From: Arthrobacter sp. MSA 4-2
GTDB taxonomy: Bacteria; Actinomycetota; Actinomycetes; Actinomycetales; Micrococcaceae
Assembly: GCF_016405885.1 (NCBI RefSeq)
Contig: NZ_JAEKGC010000015.1
Span: forward strand, 1 to 64,000
Length of the DNA: 64,000 bases
Reading direction: 5' to 3'
Part shown: positions 19,734 to 28,301 of the stretch, in pieces
Layout of the letters: every line of letters begins with the position of its first letter
Numbering within the stretch: the stretch's first letter is position 1
The notes under the pieces: generated by a model
Databases searched by the model: none
Seen by the model: the letters and a program-made list of their open reading frames with translations, nothing else
Told to the model about the DNA's origin: nothing
Program-made: the position numbers and the translations under genes

Positions 19734-20621
19734 TCAGCCGCCGGTCCTCCGCGGTGCCGCTGCGTCCCGGCCGGGAGCATCGAACGATTCGGCCTCGATG
19801 ACCTCCTTGCGGACCTCCCCGCTGAGGGTTTCCTCGTGCGTGATGATTTCCTTGAGCACGTGGATCCGCTCGACGGCGACGATCTCGGTCTGCACCACGG
19901 GGCGCTCCTGGTAGAGCACAATGGTCACCTCGTCTCCGCTGAAGGCGGACCCGACGGCGGCATACAGGTCGTCCCGGTCCACGGCGGTTTCCTCGTCGCG
20001 TTCCACATAGGTGTACGACCCGCCGCCGGTGGGGGCGGCCCCGTTGGTGTGCCCGTTGCCGTTGCCGTTGCGGTGGCCCGGAACGTCGTCGAGGGGGACG
20101 CGCTCGATGGAAAGCTCTTCCCGCCGGACCGGCACCGTGATGGTGACCTCCTCGGTGACGATCCTCTTCACCAGGCGCACCCGCTCGGTCTCCCGGATTT
20201 CGGTGCCCGCGCGGAGCTGTTCCTCGGAGCGGATCATCACGTGGTCGCTCTCAAGCCGGGACGTGGCGTGCTCGTCGGACCGGCCGCCGGCGGCCTCGTC
20301 GACGCCGGGGAGGAGTCCGTAGTGGCGCAGCAGGTGCTTCTCCTCCGCCTGGCTCAGGTGTCCGTCCTGGGACATGCCCGGGGAGGCCAGGACCGATTCA
20401 CGGGGGTAGGCGACCTGGACGTCGCCACCCGCGGTGGTGGCACCGTCGAGGGGCACAAAGGACTCGGCGGCGGAGGTTCCCGTGTCGACGGTGACCCAGG
20501 TGGGCCGGCCTGTCCCGTCGTCGACATACAGGCGCCCCAGCGGGCCGAGGACCTGCCCGTCCGCGCTCAGGACGTTGCCGCCGGCGCTGATGAGCTCCTT
20601 CATCTGTTCCTGGGTGATCAT
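19734..20621 (-). CDS. PRC-barrel and DUF2382 (YsnF/AvaK-type) domain protein
   Basis: A 295-residue cytosolic protein. The N-terminal ~75 residues form a PRC-barrel (VLSADGQVLGPLGRLYVDDG, then PTWVTVDTG). Residues ~135-280 form a DUF2382 domain, recognisable as two repeats of charged strands: IRSEEQLRAGTEIRETERVRLVKRIVTEEVTITVPV and the later HVLKEIITHEETLSGEVRKEVIEAE. A Gly/Asn-rich linker encoded by GTTGCC repeats lies between them. DUF2382 proteins are commonly linked to general stress responses in bacteria, but the biochemical role is unknown. It is divergent from the TM2 gene, with a palindromic operator candidate in between. GAAAAGAGA precedes the ATG. Confidence 0.85.
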   Translation of the reverse strand: MITQEQMKELISAGGNVLSADGQVLGPLGRLYVDDGTGRPTWVTVDTGTSAAESFVPLDGATTAGGDVQVAYPRESVLASPGMSQDGHLSQAEEKHLLRHYGLLPGVDEAAGGRSDEHATSRLESDHVMIRSEEQLRAGTEIRETERVRLVKRIVTEEVTITVPVRREELSIERVPLDDVPGHRNGNGNGHTNGAAPTGGGSYTYVERDEETAVDRDDLYAAVGSAFSGDEVTIVLYQERPVVQTEIVAVERIHVLKEIITHEETLSGEVRKEVIEAESFDAPGRDAAAPRRTGG

Positions 20622-20692
20622 GGGGTCTCTTTTCCGCAGTGGAGATGGTCCGGGATGCCTAATGCATTTATGTTCTGAGGCTCACCACCATA

Positions 20693-20710
20693 TACCAAGC
20701 ATGCTTAGTA
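20693..20710. promoter_or_regulatory. Palindromic operator candidate between divergent genes
   Basis: TACCAAGCATGCTTAGTA is a near-perfect 18-base palindrome with the exact core AAGCATGCTT and one mismatched pair. It lies in an AT-rich patch 72 bases from the DUF2382 start and 91 from the TM2 start, where a repressor or activator of either unit would bind. No regulator gene is adjacent. Confidence 0.45.
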
Positions 20711-20788
20711 CACGGTGGGCCACGCCGCGCCGATGTCGGCACATTAAGCAAGGCGGCGTCCGCCCTACCCCGGCCGCGACCGCGGGCA

Positions 20789-20803
20789 TAGTGTTCAGCC
20801 ATG
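20789..20803 (+). promoter_or_regulatory. Candidate leaderless promoter and start of the TM2 gene
   Basis: TAGTGT at 20789-20794, six bases, then ATG at 20801; no Shine-Dalgarno. Confidence 0.5.
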
Positions 20804-21571
20804 GACGCGGAGGCCGGTCCTGCAGCGAAGCGGTGGTCCAACCGAGTGACCGCCGCAGCCCGGGCGCGCTCCGCCGTAAAGGCCCGGACCGACCCGGTTC
20901 CCGAGCTGCGCCTGATCGACTTCCGCGGACCCTGGCTGCTGTCCCTGCTGGGAGGGTTCTTCGGAGTCGACCGGTTCTACCTTCGACGCCCGGTGTCCGG
21001 GCTCATTAAGCTGCTCACCCTGGGCGGCGCTGGCTTCTGGTGGGCCGCCGATGTTCTGGCGCTCGCCCTGGGATCGGCGGTCGACGGCGGAGGGCATCCC
21101 CTGGCGGGGCGCCGCGGCCACCGCGCCGCCGCGCTTGTGGCTTCACTGGTGGTGATCCTCACCGCCTTCACCCTCGCCTCGGGCCCGGCGCTGACCCTGC
21201 TGCGAGCCGGGGCCGGATCGGCCATGACAGCCCTCAGCTCCGTCCTCCCGACCAAGGAGCCCCCACCCCGGTGGACCGAGGTGGCAGTGCTCGCCGGCGG
21301 GCCCGGACGGCCGGCGCCCGAACCGTTCGCCCTCACCGGAGGTGCGGTGCGGATCAAATACACCCTCGACGGGCCGGGTTTTATCTACCTGCTGGCGGAG
21401 GGGACGGACGGAGTACCCGAAGGCGAGGAGCCGCTGATCTCGAGGCTCGAGCCGGGTTCGGGCACCCACACCCAGCGGGTGGATCCGGGGGAGTGGAGCC
21501 TGGTGGTCCTTCCGGCCGAGACCCGCTGGTCTGCCACCATCGACAAATTCACCGGAGGCAGCATCGAATAG
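20801..21571 (+). CDS. TM2 domain-containing membrane protein
   Basis: A 256-residue protein. After a charged N-terminus of about 45 residues comes a TM2 domain: LLSLLGGFFGVDRFYLRRPVSG-like hairpin with the conserved G-x-D-R-F-Y motif, then LIKLLTLGGAGFWWAADVLAL. A third hydrophobic helix lies near residues 107-130. The C-terminal ~110 residues are a soluble beta-rich domain (GAVRIKYTLDGPGFIYLLAEGT ... WSLVVLPAETRWSATI), predicted outside the membrane and without a recognisable family. TM2 proteins have no settled bacterial function. The gene is convergent with the CHAD gene, nine bases apart. Confidence 0.85.
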   Translation: MDAEAGPAAKRWSNRVTAAARARSAVKARTDPVPELRLIDFRGPWLLSLLGGFFGVDRFYLRRPVSGLIKLLTLGGAGFWWAADVLALALGSAVDGGGHPLAGRRGHRAAALVASLVVILTAFTLASGPALTLLRAGAGSAMTALSSVLPTKEPPPRWTEVAVLAGGPGRPAPEPFALTGGAVRIKYTLDGPGFIYLLAEGTDGVPEGEEPLISRLEPGSGTHTQRVDPGEWSLVVLPAETRWSATIDKFTGGSIE

Positions 21572-21579
21572 TCCCCGCC

Positions 21580-23136
21580 TCAGCCCTGCCGCAGGCGCTC
21601 CGCCGCCTCCCGGTACGCCGCGGCCGCCGCCTCCTGGCGGGGAGCCTCGGCCTGGTGGAGCACGCCGTACGCGAAAGTGTTTGCGCCGGAACGGTGAGCC
21701 TCGCGGGCGGTGGCGGCCACAAACTCCTGGAACGTGATGCTGTCGCGGTGGACGCCGAGGGCGTCCTGGATGTCCTCGGCGGTCGCCAGGACGGCATCGA
21801 GTTTGCTGCCGAAGTCGAACCCGGTGGCGGCGGAGACCGATCGAATGGCGTACCGAAGCCGCTTGGACCGCTTTCGCACGCCGTGAAGGAGATAGATCCG
21901 CGCCACGGCGTCCTCCTCCCCGGCGGCCCCGTCAACGAGTTCAAGCACCTTGCGCTGCTGGCGTTTGACGGCCCGCCGGATGGCTTTTCGTGCGCTGCGC
22001 CCCTCCGGGCCGGCCGCCAGCGGCGGCCGGGCGGCAAACCCGTCGAGCACATCAAGGAGCAGGAAATAGTCAGGGGAGCTCAGTTCCTCAAGCAGCTCCC
22101 CGTAGGCCTGCCGGTACTGGGCCGCGGCCGTTCTCTGAAGCCGCCGGGCAACGTGGGCGGGAATTAATCCGTCCGGAAGGGCCTTCACGCTTTCAGCCAC
22201 CCAGCCGCGGATCACGTCGGCATCGCGGGCGGCGGCAAGGGCATGTCCAAGCCGCTGCAGCCGGTCCTCGAGGTCCCGCGCGGCGGCTTCATCGAGCAGC
22301 TCCCCGTACGTCTTGAGCACGCTCCGCAGGGTGCGGGAGCGCACCCGCAGCTGGTGGACGGCGTCCTCCTCGTCCACCCGTACGCGCAGGTCCCAGGCCT
22401 TGAGCTCGGCCGCGAGCGTCGAAAACACTGTGGCGAGGACCGCGCCGATCGGCGTTTCTCCGTCCGCGGGAGACTCCGGGGCGGCGGCACGGCCCTCCGC
22501 CTGCCTGGCGAGCCGCTCCGCGGGGCCGCCGTGGGAGGCGCCCGCCGCGACCAGCAGGGCCTCGATGGTGTCAAGCAGTTCCCCGGCCGCATTGCCGTCG
22601 CCGTCGCTGTCGCCGCCGTCGCTGTCACCGCCGCCGGCGGGTCCACCGTCCGCGGCCGGGTCAGGGTATGCCTCCACCGTCCACTCCCGCCAGCCGCCGG
22701 GATCGGCGGGTTCACCGGGTTCGACGACGTCGTCCCGCACCCGCAGCCCGACGCCGTCGGATCCCGGGAGCGTGAACTCCCGACGCCGGAGGACCAGGTC
22801 GGCCACCTGCCGCAGGTCCCGGTCGCGGACATGGACCCGGACCCGCTCGAGAACCTCAGGCGGGACGCCGGTCTCCGGTGACGCAACCGAAAAATCCAGC
22901 TGACTTAGCGCCGGGGGAAAGGTGACGTCCCAGCGGGCCGCCTTACCCTCACCGGTGACCGCCACGGTGATCCCCGCGTGCGCCAGCTCAGCATCGTCGA
23001 GATCCCAGTGGACACGCCGAAGAACTGCGGTTCCGCCTGGGGGTGGTGCACCCGGGCCGCCCGGCAGGTCCGGCAGGACGGCGTCGGTGTCCGCGACATA
23101 CCGGCGGGCTGCGGGTGCTTCCATCCTCTGGGTCAT
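21580..23136 (-). CDS. CHAD domain protein with a degenerate CYTH domain
   Basis: A 518-residue protein. The C-terminal ~300 residues form a CHAD domain: VDEEDAVHQLRVRSRTLRSVLKTY carries the conserved H..RV..R..R pattern and the second helical repeat has YLLHGVRKRSKRLRYAIR. CHAD domains bind inorganic polyphosphate through these basic residues. The N-terminal ~170 residues look like a CYTH triphosphate-tunnel fold (VHWDLDDAELAHAGITVAV, LRVRDDVVEP) but lack the diagnostic ExExK start and several basic tunnel residues, so triphosphatase activity is doubtful. An Asp/Gly-rich linker separates the halves. CATAAT lies five bases before the ATG, suggesting leaderless expression. Confidence 0.85.
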   Translation of the reverse strand: MTQRMEAPAARRYVADTDAVLPDLPGGPGAPPPGGTAVLRRVHWDLDDAELAHAGITVAVTGEGKAARWDVTFPPALSQLDFSVASPETGVPPEVLERVRVHVRDRDLRQVADLVLRRREFTLPGSDGVGLRVRDDVVEPGEPADPGGWREWTVEAYPDPAADGGPAGGGDSDGGDSDGDGNAAGELLDTIEALLVAAGASHGGPAERLARQAEGRAAAPESPADGETPIGAVLATVFSTLAAELKAWDLRVRVDEEDAVHQLRVRSRTLRSVLKTYGELLDEAAARDLEDRLQRLGHALAAARDADVIRGWVAESVKALPDGLIPAHVARRLQRTAAAQYRQAYGELLEELSSPDYFLLLDVLDGFAARPPLAAGPEGRSARKAIRRAVKRQQRKVLELVDGAAGEEDAVARIYLLHGVRKRSKRLRYAIRSVSAATGFDFGSKLDAVLATAEDIQDALGVHRDSITFQEFVAATAREAHRSGANTFAYGVLHQAEAPRQEAAAAAYREAAERLRQG

Positions 23137-23141
23137 GAGTC

Positions 23142-23147
23142 ATTATG
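23142..23147 (-). promoter_or_regulatory. Candidate -10 element of the CHAD gene
   Basis: On the minus strand CATAAT is followed by five bases and the ATG at 23136; no ribosome binding site separates them. Confidence 0.35.
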
Positions 23148-23254
23148 GTGCTGCCCGGCGCCGGAGGGCCACGGGGTTCCCGCAGTGCTGGGGGCTCTTG
23201 CGCCGGCAGTGCGCAGGAGGGCAAGAAGGGAGGGTTTCCAGAGCGTACTCGTGG

Positions 23255-23260
23255 CACACT
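23255..23260 (+). promoter_or_regulatory. Candidate -10 element of the App1-like gene
   Basis: CACACT, six bases, then ATG at 23267. It is a weaker -10 match, but the geometry is the same as at other leaderless starts in the window. Confidence 0.35.
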
Positions 23261-23266
23261 GAACCC

Positions 23267-24463
23267 ATGACGACTCCTGCTGAACAGCCAACAGACCGTC
23301 CGGCCGACAAGGCAGAAATCATCGAGACCACCTCGGCCACGGAGGTGCCGGCGGCAAAGGTACCGGGCGTGGAGGTGAAGGAACGCACCCACCTGGGCAT
23401 GAAGATCGACGACACCTGGCTGGGGTTCCAGCGCCGGCTCGCTATCCGCCGCGGGCACGTGCAGACTGTCATCCCCTACACCGGTTACGGGACGACCAAG
23501 TGGGTGCGGGTGCTGGCCCGGGTGGTGCTGACCGATCCCCGCGACAGCGGTCCAGTGGAGGACACCGGTCCGCTCAAGCCCCTCAAGGAGGGCATCCGCG
23601 GATGGCGGAACTTCACCAGTGCTCCCGTGCGCGACGCCGTCGTGCAGGTGCAGATCAACGGAAGCACGCACACCGTGAAGGCCGACCACGGCGGAGTGAT
23701 CGATGCCCGGATCGACGTGGAACTGACCCCCGGCTGGCACACGGTCCGGCTGCGGTCGGGCGATTCGCGGCTCGCCGACGCGCCCCTGCGGGTGGTCGAC
23801 GACTCAGTGGACTTCGGGGTGGTCTCCGACATCGACGACACGGTCATGGTCACGGCTCTCCCACGACCGTTCCTGGCCGCCTGGAACACGTTCGTGCTGG
23901 ATGAGCACGCCCGGACGCCGACCCCCGGCATGGCCGTGCTGTACGAGCGGATCACCCGCAGCATGCCGTCGGCGCCGGTGCTGTACCTTTCGACGGGGGC
24001 GTGGAACGTGGCGCCTGCCCTGACCCGCTTTCTCTCGCGCAACCTCTACCCGGCCGGCCCGAAACTGCTCACCGACTGGGGCCCCACCCGCGACCGATGG
24101 TTCCGCAGCGGCCAGGACCACAAGCGCACCTCCCTCGAGCGCCTGGCTGAGGAGTTCCCCTCGGTGAAGTGGCTCTTGGTGGGCGACGACGGGCAGCACG
24201 ACGAGGCCATCTACGCCGAGTTCGCTCAGCGGCATCCAGACCGGGTGCGTGCCATCGCCATCCGGCAGCTCTCGGCCAGCGAGGCGGTGCTCGCGGGCGG
24301 GCGGTCCAAGACCAACGCCTCCGCGATGACGCCGAACATCGACTGGGTGTACGCCCCGGATGGCGCCGGGATGTCCAAGCAGCTGGAGAAGCTTGGCATC
24401 ATCGCTCCGGATCCCGATCCGGATCCGGTCCCCGAGCCCTACCCGCACCGCGAGGACAGCTAG
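23267..24463 (+). CDS. App1-like (DUF2183) phosphatase domain protein
   Basis: A 398-residue protein starting MTTPAEQPTDRPADKAEIIE. The DUF2183 domain, related to the yeast phosphatidate phosphatase App1, is shown by the HAD-type nucleophile motif VSDIDDTVMVT (DxDxT), then VLYLSTGAWNVAPAL, the Lys-containing HKRTSLERLAEEFPSVKWLLVGDDGQHDEAIY, and a C-terminal pattern RVRAIAIRQLS. A beta-rich domain (about residues 85-180) precedes it. Likely activity is phosphomonoester or phosphatidate hydrolysis; bacterial substrates are not established. The stop codon shares the palindromic CTAG with the stop of the convergent FUSC gene. Confidence 0.88.
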   Translation: MTTPAEQPTDRPADKAEIIETTSATEVPAAKVPGVEVKERTHLGMKIDDTWLGFQRRLAIRRGHVQTVIPYTGYGTTKWVRVLARVVLTDPRDSGPVEDTGPLKPLKEGIRGWRNFTSAPVRDAVVQVQINGSTHTVKADHGGVIDARIDVELTPGWHTVRLRSGDSRLADAPLRVVDDSVDFGVVSDIDDTVMVTALPRPFLAAWNTFVLDEHARTPTPGMAVLYERITRSMPSAPVLYLSTGAWNVAPALTRFLSRNLYPAGPKLLTDWGPTRDRWFRSGQDHKRTSLERLAEEFPSVKWLLVGDDGQHDEAIYAEFAQRHPDRVRAIAIRQLSASEAVLAGGRSKTNASAMTPNIDWVYAPDGAGMSKQLEKLGIIAPDPDPDPVPEPYPHREDS

Positions 24464-25542
24464 CGGGCGGGGACCGAGTCGAGGCGGATCGTCAGCAGGA
24501 TCCGCCGGAGCCCCATGCCGAAGGTCGCGGCGGCGTCGATCCGTTCGCTGACGGCGCTGGCGTGCACCTCGCGCATGAGGGCCTCCACGGCGTCCTCCGC
24601 CGCGGCCTGGGCTGGCGCTTCGGGATCCCAGGTGCCAATGGCCTCCGAGGTCAGCCGGCTGGCCTCGGCCAGGGGCACGCCCAGGCCGGCGGGCAGCGGT
24701 GCGGCGGTCGCCGAGCGCCAGATCGCTCCGGAGAGCACCTCGGTGATGTCCTCGACGTAGAAGGTGATCCGTTCGAGGGACCGCAGCGCGTGGTAGTCGG
24801 CCTCAAGGTCCCGGCCGTTGCGGTAGCGGCGGAGGTTTCCCCGGCGGCTCGTGTCGGCCAGCTGCACCGCCGCGCGTGCGTCCCGGGCCAGCCGGCCGAG
24901 CCGGTCCTGCCGGGAGGCCCACTCCTCATGCTCGGGCGGCCAGCGTTCCTCGAGGGCCGCTCCCATGTCGCTGAGCTGCAGGGCCTGCGCGGAGCGCAGT
25001 TCCTCAAGGCTCTGGATGACGCCGTTGAGGTGCAGTGGCGGGAAGACCAGGGCGTTGACGGCAAGCCCGACGGCGATGCCTACCAGCATCTGGATCGAGT
25101 ACCCCAGTGAGTAGGTGTCGGCGTGGTCGCCGCCCAGCAGCAGCACGAAGAGCGCCGCCATTGGTATCCAGTCCCGTCCGGCACCCAGGCGGGGAAGCCC
25201 GGCCAGCAGCACGCCGAGCCCGACGACGAGTCCGACTGTCAGGCTGGTGGGGTTGCCGAGCAGGATCACCGGGAAGGCCAGCAATATTCCGGCCCCGAGC
25301 CCGATGAGGGTCTGCAGGCCCGTGCGCGCCGAGCCGGCCACCGTTGGGTACATGCACACCAATGCTCCGAGCGGCGCATAGTACGGGTAGTTGGAGGCCA
25401 CTCCGGGGATCAGCAGGGCCACCCACCAGGCGATGCCGGCGGCGATGGCCGCCTTCAGGGCGAGCAGGACACGCCCGTGACGCAGGTAGGCGCCGAGGCG
25501 TTTCGGCAGCGGCCGGGGGACGGGTGAAATTGGTGAAGCCAT
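24460..25542 (-). CDS. FUSC/aromatic acid exporter family protein
   Basis: A 360-residue inner-membrane protein. Residues ~25-165 carry about six transmembrane helices in the fusaric-acid-resistance arrangement (LLALKAAIAAGIAWWVALLIPG, YYAPLGALVCMYPTVAGSARTGLQTLIGLGAG), followed by a soluble helical cytosolic domain of about 180 residues. FUSC proteins are thought to export aromatic carboxylates or similar compounds. GGAGGG lies just upstream of the ATG. It is a single gene, overlapping the convergent App1-like gene by four bases at the stop codons. Substrate unknown. Confidence 0.85.
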   Translation of the reverse strand: MASPISPVPRPLPKRLGAYLRHGRVLLALKAAIAAGIAWWVALLIPGVASNYPYYAPLGALVCMYPTVAGSARTGLQTLIGLGAGILLAFPVILLGNPTSLTVGLVVGLGVLLAGLPRLGAGRDWIPMAALFVLLLGGDHADTYSLGYSIQMLVGIAVGLAVNALVFPPLHLNGVIQSLEELRSAQALQLSDMGAALEERWPPEHEEWASRQDRLGRLARDARAAVQLADTSRRGNLRRYRNGRDLEADYHALRSLERITFYVEDITEVLSGAIWRSATAAPLPAGLGVPLAEASRLTSEAIGTWDPEAPAQAAAEDAVEALMREVHASAVSERIDAAATFGMGLRRILLTIRLDSVPAR

Positions 25543-25692
25543 CCCTCCAGTATTGCAATGCGGGGCGGGCCGGGTCGGGCCGGCGGCCCGGTCCGGGAGC
25601 GGTCGGAGTGTAGGCGGGGGCCGGTGGGATCAGTGTTCACGGCCTGCTCGGCGCTCAGGCGGCGCCCCTGTCCTGGATCCTGGACCGCGCTC

Positions 25693-26670
25693 TCAGCCGA
25701 GCATGCGCCGGACGACGATGCCGCCTGCCGTCGCCAGCGCGGCGGTGCCGAGCAGTGAACGCTGCACCGACCGGCGACTGCCGCTCCACCCCCCGGTCAC
25801 TGCGGTGTCGCGCCGGTCCGCCGAGGGCTCGTACAGGTTGCCGCTGGTGGCCTCGGCAGGCTGCTTCTTCGACAGGTGGGTCCTGTCCACCTGGTGGGCC
25901 ATCGCGGTCTCCACCTTCGCGGGGGCGAACCGATGCTGGCGCACCATCGAGCGGCCGATCCTGCCGACGACCACTTCGCCGCGCGGCGAGTCGACGAGCT
26001 TGTAGATGGTGGCGGCCACCTTCTGCGGGCTGTACACCGGCGGCATCGCCAGGGCCCGGCGGCCGGTGTAGTTGGCGGCCTGGTTGAAGAAGGGGGTGTC
26101 GATGGTGGCCGGCAGCACCGTGCAGACATGGATCTTGCGGGTCTTGGCGAGCAGCAGTTCCGAGCGCAGGCTCACCCCGAGGGCGCGGACCGCGGCCTTG
26201 GACATCGAGTAGGCGGAGGTGTACGGCTGGGGGACGACGCCGACAATCGAGGCTACATTGATGAGCACTCCCGAGCCCTGGCTCCGCATGTGCTGCAGCG
26301 CCACCCGGGCGCCGTACACGTAGCCCATGATATTGACGTCGATCACCCGGTTGAAGTCCTTCAGCGGGACTTCGAGGAAGGGCGCGAAGAAGGAGACCGC
26401 GGCGTTGTTGACCCAGACATCGATGCGCTCGTAGGCCTCCACGGCCCGCGCCCCCAGTTCCTGGACGGCCTCCGGGTCGCTGGTGTCGGTAGGAACGTAG
26501 AAGGCCCGGGACCCGTAGGCCTCACACTCCTCGATCAGCCCCTCGAGGGCTTCCTCCCGGCGGGCGGCCAGGACGAGGTCGGCACCCCTGCGGGCGAAGT
26601 GGAGGGCCGTCGCGCGGCCGATGCCGCTCGATGCACCGGTGATCACGACGACTGGCGGTTTCTTGCTCAC
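25693..26670 (-). CDS. SDR family oxidoreductase with C-terminal membrane segment
   Basis: A 325-residue classical short-chain dehydrogenase. The NAD(P)-binding motif is VVITGASSGIGRAT, followed by VNNAAVS, catalytic Ser in INVASIVGVV, and YSMSK carrying the catalytic Tyr and Lys. After the ~260-residue catalytic domain is a polar linker and a hydrophobic end (LLGTAALATAGGIVVRRMLG) that could anchor it to the membrane. The GTG at 26670 is preceded by AGGGAGAA. The substrate is not deducible. It is downstream of the LysR-type gene on the same strand, 169 bases away. Confidence 0.9.
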   Translation of the reverse strand: MSKKPPVVVITGASSGIGRATALHFARRGADLVLAARREEALEGLIEECEAYGSRAFYVPTDTSDPEAVQELGARAVEAYERIDVWVNNAAVSFFAPFLEVPLKDFNRVIDVNIMGYVYGARVALQHMRSQGSGVLINVASIVGVVPQPYTSAYSMSKAAVRALGVSLRSELLLAKTRKIHVCTVLPATIDTPFFNQAANYTGRRALAMPPVYSPQKVAATIYKLVDSPRGEVVVGRIGRSMVRQHRFAPAKVETAMAHQVDRTHLSKKQPAEATSGNLYEPSADRRDTAVTGGWSGSRRSVQRSLLGTAALATAGGIVVRRMLG

Positions 26671-26839
26671 TGGGTTCTCCCTACCTTCGGCATGAGTTGA
26701 GGCATGAATAGCGGTATGGACCCCGGCACGGCCGGTGGAGCGGGTGGACGGCTGGGGGCCGCCCACCCGCTCCTGAGGCTACCGAGGCAGGGAGGGCCCG
26801 ACAATGCTTTTCGGGCGCCCGGGGAGGGAGTGCGGATCG

Positions 26840-27766
26840 TCAGGAAATGTGTTTGGGTTCAATGCTCCGCTGCCGAAGGATGTCGGCCAGCTGGTCCATG
26901 AACAACCGCACCCGGACGTTCTGGCGGTCCCCGATCTGCAGGGCGAAGATGCTCCGGGCGAGCCGGATCTCCGGGACGTCCAGGGCGACGATGCCGGGGG
27001 GGCGGTTCAGCATTGCCAGATCCGGAACCAGTGCGGCGCCGAGCCCGGCGGCGGCCATTTCGAGGCTGGCGTTGAAGTCGTCGCAGTACGCCACCACCCG
27101 CGGGTGGAGGTTGCAGCCGGCGAACAGGCGCTCGATCACCGTGGCGTCGGCAGTGCCGGGATGGTGGAGGATCCAGGGCATGTCGGCCAGCTGGTCGGCA
27201 CTGACCGTGGATCCGGCCCGGATGCCCCAGGCCTCGGGCAGGACCACCCGGAAGTCGTCGTCGCCGATCCACTGCCGGCTGACGCTAGAGGGCCAGGCCA
27301 GGCCCGCCTGGCCCACCTGGTATACGAGGGCGAGGTCGAGTTCACCGCCGGTGCGCAGGCCCTGGATGGTCTGCGCGGGTTCGGCGACGTACACCTTCAG
27401 GTTGATCCCGAGGGACTTCCACTGCTGGGTGCTGAGCAGTCGGGGCAGCGCGTAGGTCGCGAGGGAGGGGAACAGGCCCAGCCGGAGCTCCTGGGACGTC
27501 TCGGCCTGGGCGCGGGCAGTTGAGGCGAGCAGCGCGTCGATGTCCGTGAGCACCTTCGCTGCGTGCCGCGACATGACGACGGCGGCCTCCGTGGGGACGG
27601 CGCTGCGGGCACTGCGTTCGAAGAGGGTGGCGCCGGTGTCCTTCTCCAGCGCCGACATCTGCTGGGATACGGCGGAGGCGGTGTAGCCGAGGGTGGCGGC
27701 GGCTCCGGCGAAGGACCCGTGGCGGATCACCTCGAGCAGTGTCCTCAGGTGGACGGGATTGACCAT
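26840..27766 (-). CDS. LysR family transcriptional regulator
   Basis: A 308-residue regulator. The N-terminal winged helix-turn-helix is HLRTLLEVIRHGSFAGAAATLGYTASAVSQQMSALEKDTGATLFERSARSAVPTEA (residues ~6-60), which matches the family closely. The rest is the two-lobed effector-binding domain. The ATG at 27766 is preceded by GGAAAGGA; in-frame sequence further upstream is not coding-like. The gene points toward the SDR gene and away from the nrd operon, with 669 bases to nrdH. Effector and targets are unknown; LysR proteins usually regulate themselves and a neighbour. Confidence 0.93.
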   Translation of the reverse strand: MVNPVHLRTLLEVIRHGSFAGAAATLGYTASAVSQQMSALEKDTGATLFERSARSAVPTEAAVVMSRHAAKVLTDIDALLASTARAQAETSQELRLGLFPSLATYALPRLLSTQQWKSLGINLKVYVAEPAQTIQGLRTGGELDLALVYQVGQAGLAWPSSVSRQWIGDDDFRVVLPEAWGIRAGSTVSADQLADMPWILHHPGTADATVIERLFAGCNLHPRVVAYCDDFNASLEMAAAGLGAALVPDLAMLNRPPGIVALDVPEIRLARSIFALQIGDRQNVRVRLFMDQLADILRQRSIEPKHIS

Positions 27767-28220
27767 GGGCGGTCCTTTCCGGCGAACGATGGCGCGATGC
27801 TCCGGTCCGCGGGGCGGCGGAGCGATCCACAGGTGGGGGACTCCGAACTTTAGCCGAGCCGGTGCCCGCAAAGTCGAGCCCGCGGTGCTCCGCACGGAAT
27901 GTGTCGTGCCCTGCGAGGCCGGGCCGGTGGGGCCGGGAACGGGGTGCGGGTTGGCGCTTCTACCTCTGCTACTCCAGGGACGGCTTTCAGGCGGGGCACC
28001 TGGACGTGCAGCAGTTCCTCCTCGACCGCCGACCGTAGGGGCCGGCGGCGCCTCCGGGGTGTGCCCTCGGACACTCCGCGGAAGGTCACCGCGACACGCC
28101 GAGAAAAGGACGACACAGGCAATTTTTTGCTGTGTGCAAGTACTCCACAGGGTGTGCACCCAGGGGAGCAAAACGGCGCAAATCCGCGGGTCCGGGAGGG
28201 CCCCGCCTGTGGATTTCATG

Positions 28221-28249
28221 TGGACTCAGGAGCGGGTGAATGACATACT
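28221..28249 (+). promoter_or_regulatory. Candidate nrdH promoter
   Basis: TGGACT (28221-28226), a 17-base spacer and CATACT (28244-28249) match the -35 and -10 consensus at four of six positions each. The implied start near 28256 would lie inside the first candidate NrdR box. Confidence 0.4.
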
Positions 28250-28253
28250 TGTA

Positions 28254-28301
28254 ATACATCATGTTGGGGTCTGTGTCGGCAGCCCGCACTAGATGTAGTA
28301 T
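28254..28301 (+). promoter_or_regulatory. Paired candidate NrdR boxes
   Basis: Compared with the NrdR consensus ACACWATATATWGTGT, 28286-28301 (GCACTAGATGTAGTAT) matches 12 of 16 positions and 28254-28269 (ATACATCATGTTGGGG) matches 10 of 16. The two are 32 bases apart start to start, the three-turn spacing typical of tandem NrdR boxes. NrdR represses nrd genes when ATP/dATP is bound. nrdR itself is not in this window. Confidence 0.5.

Noticed and set aside
27767-28240. A possible cobalamin riboswitch upstream of the nrd operon
   Set aside because: Some actinobacterial reductase operons have one, but no B12-box-like sequence or fitting stems were seen; this is a class Ib operon, which does not need it.
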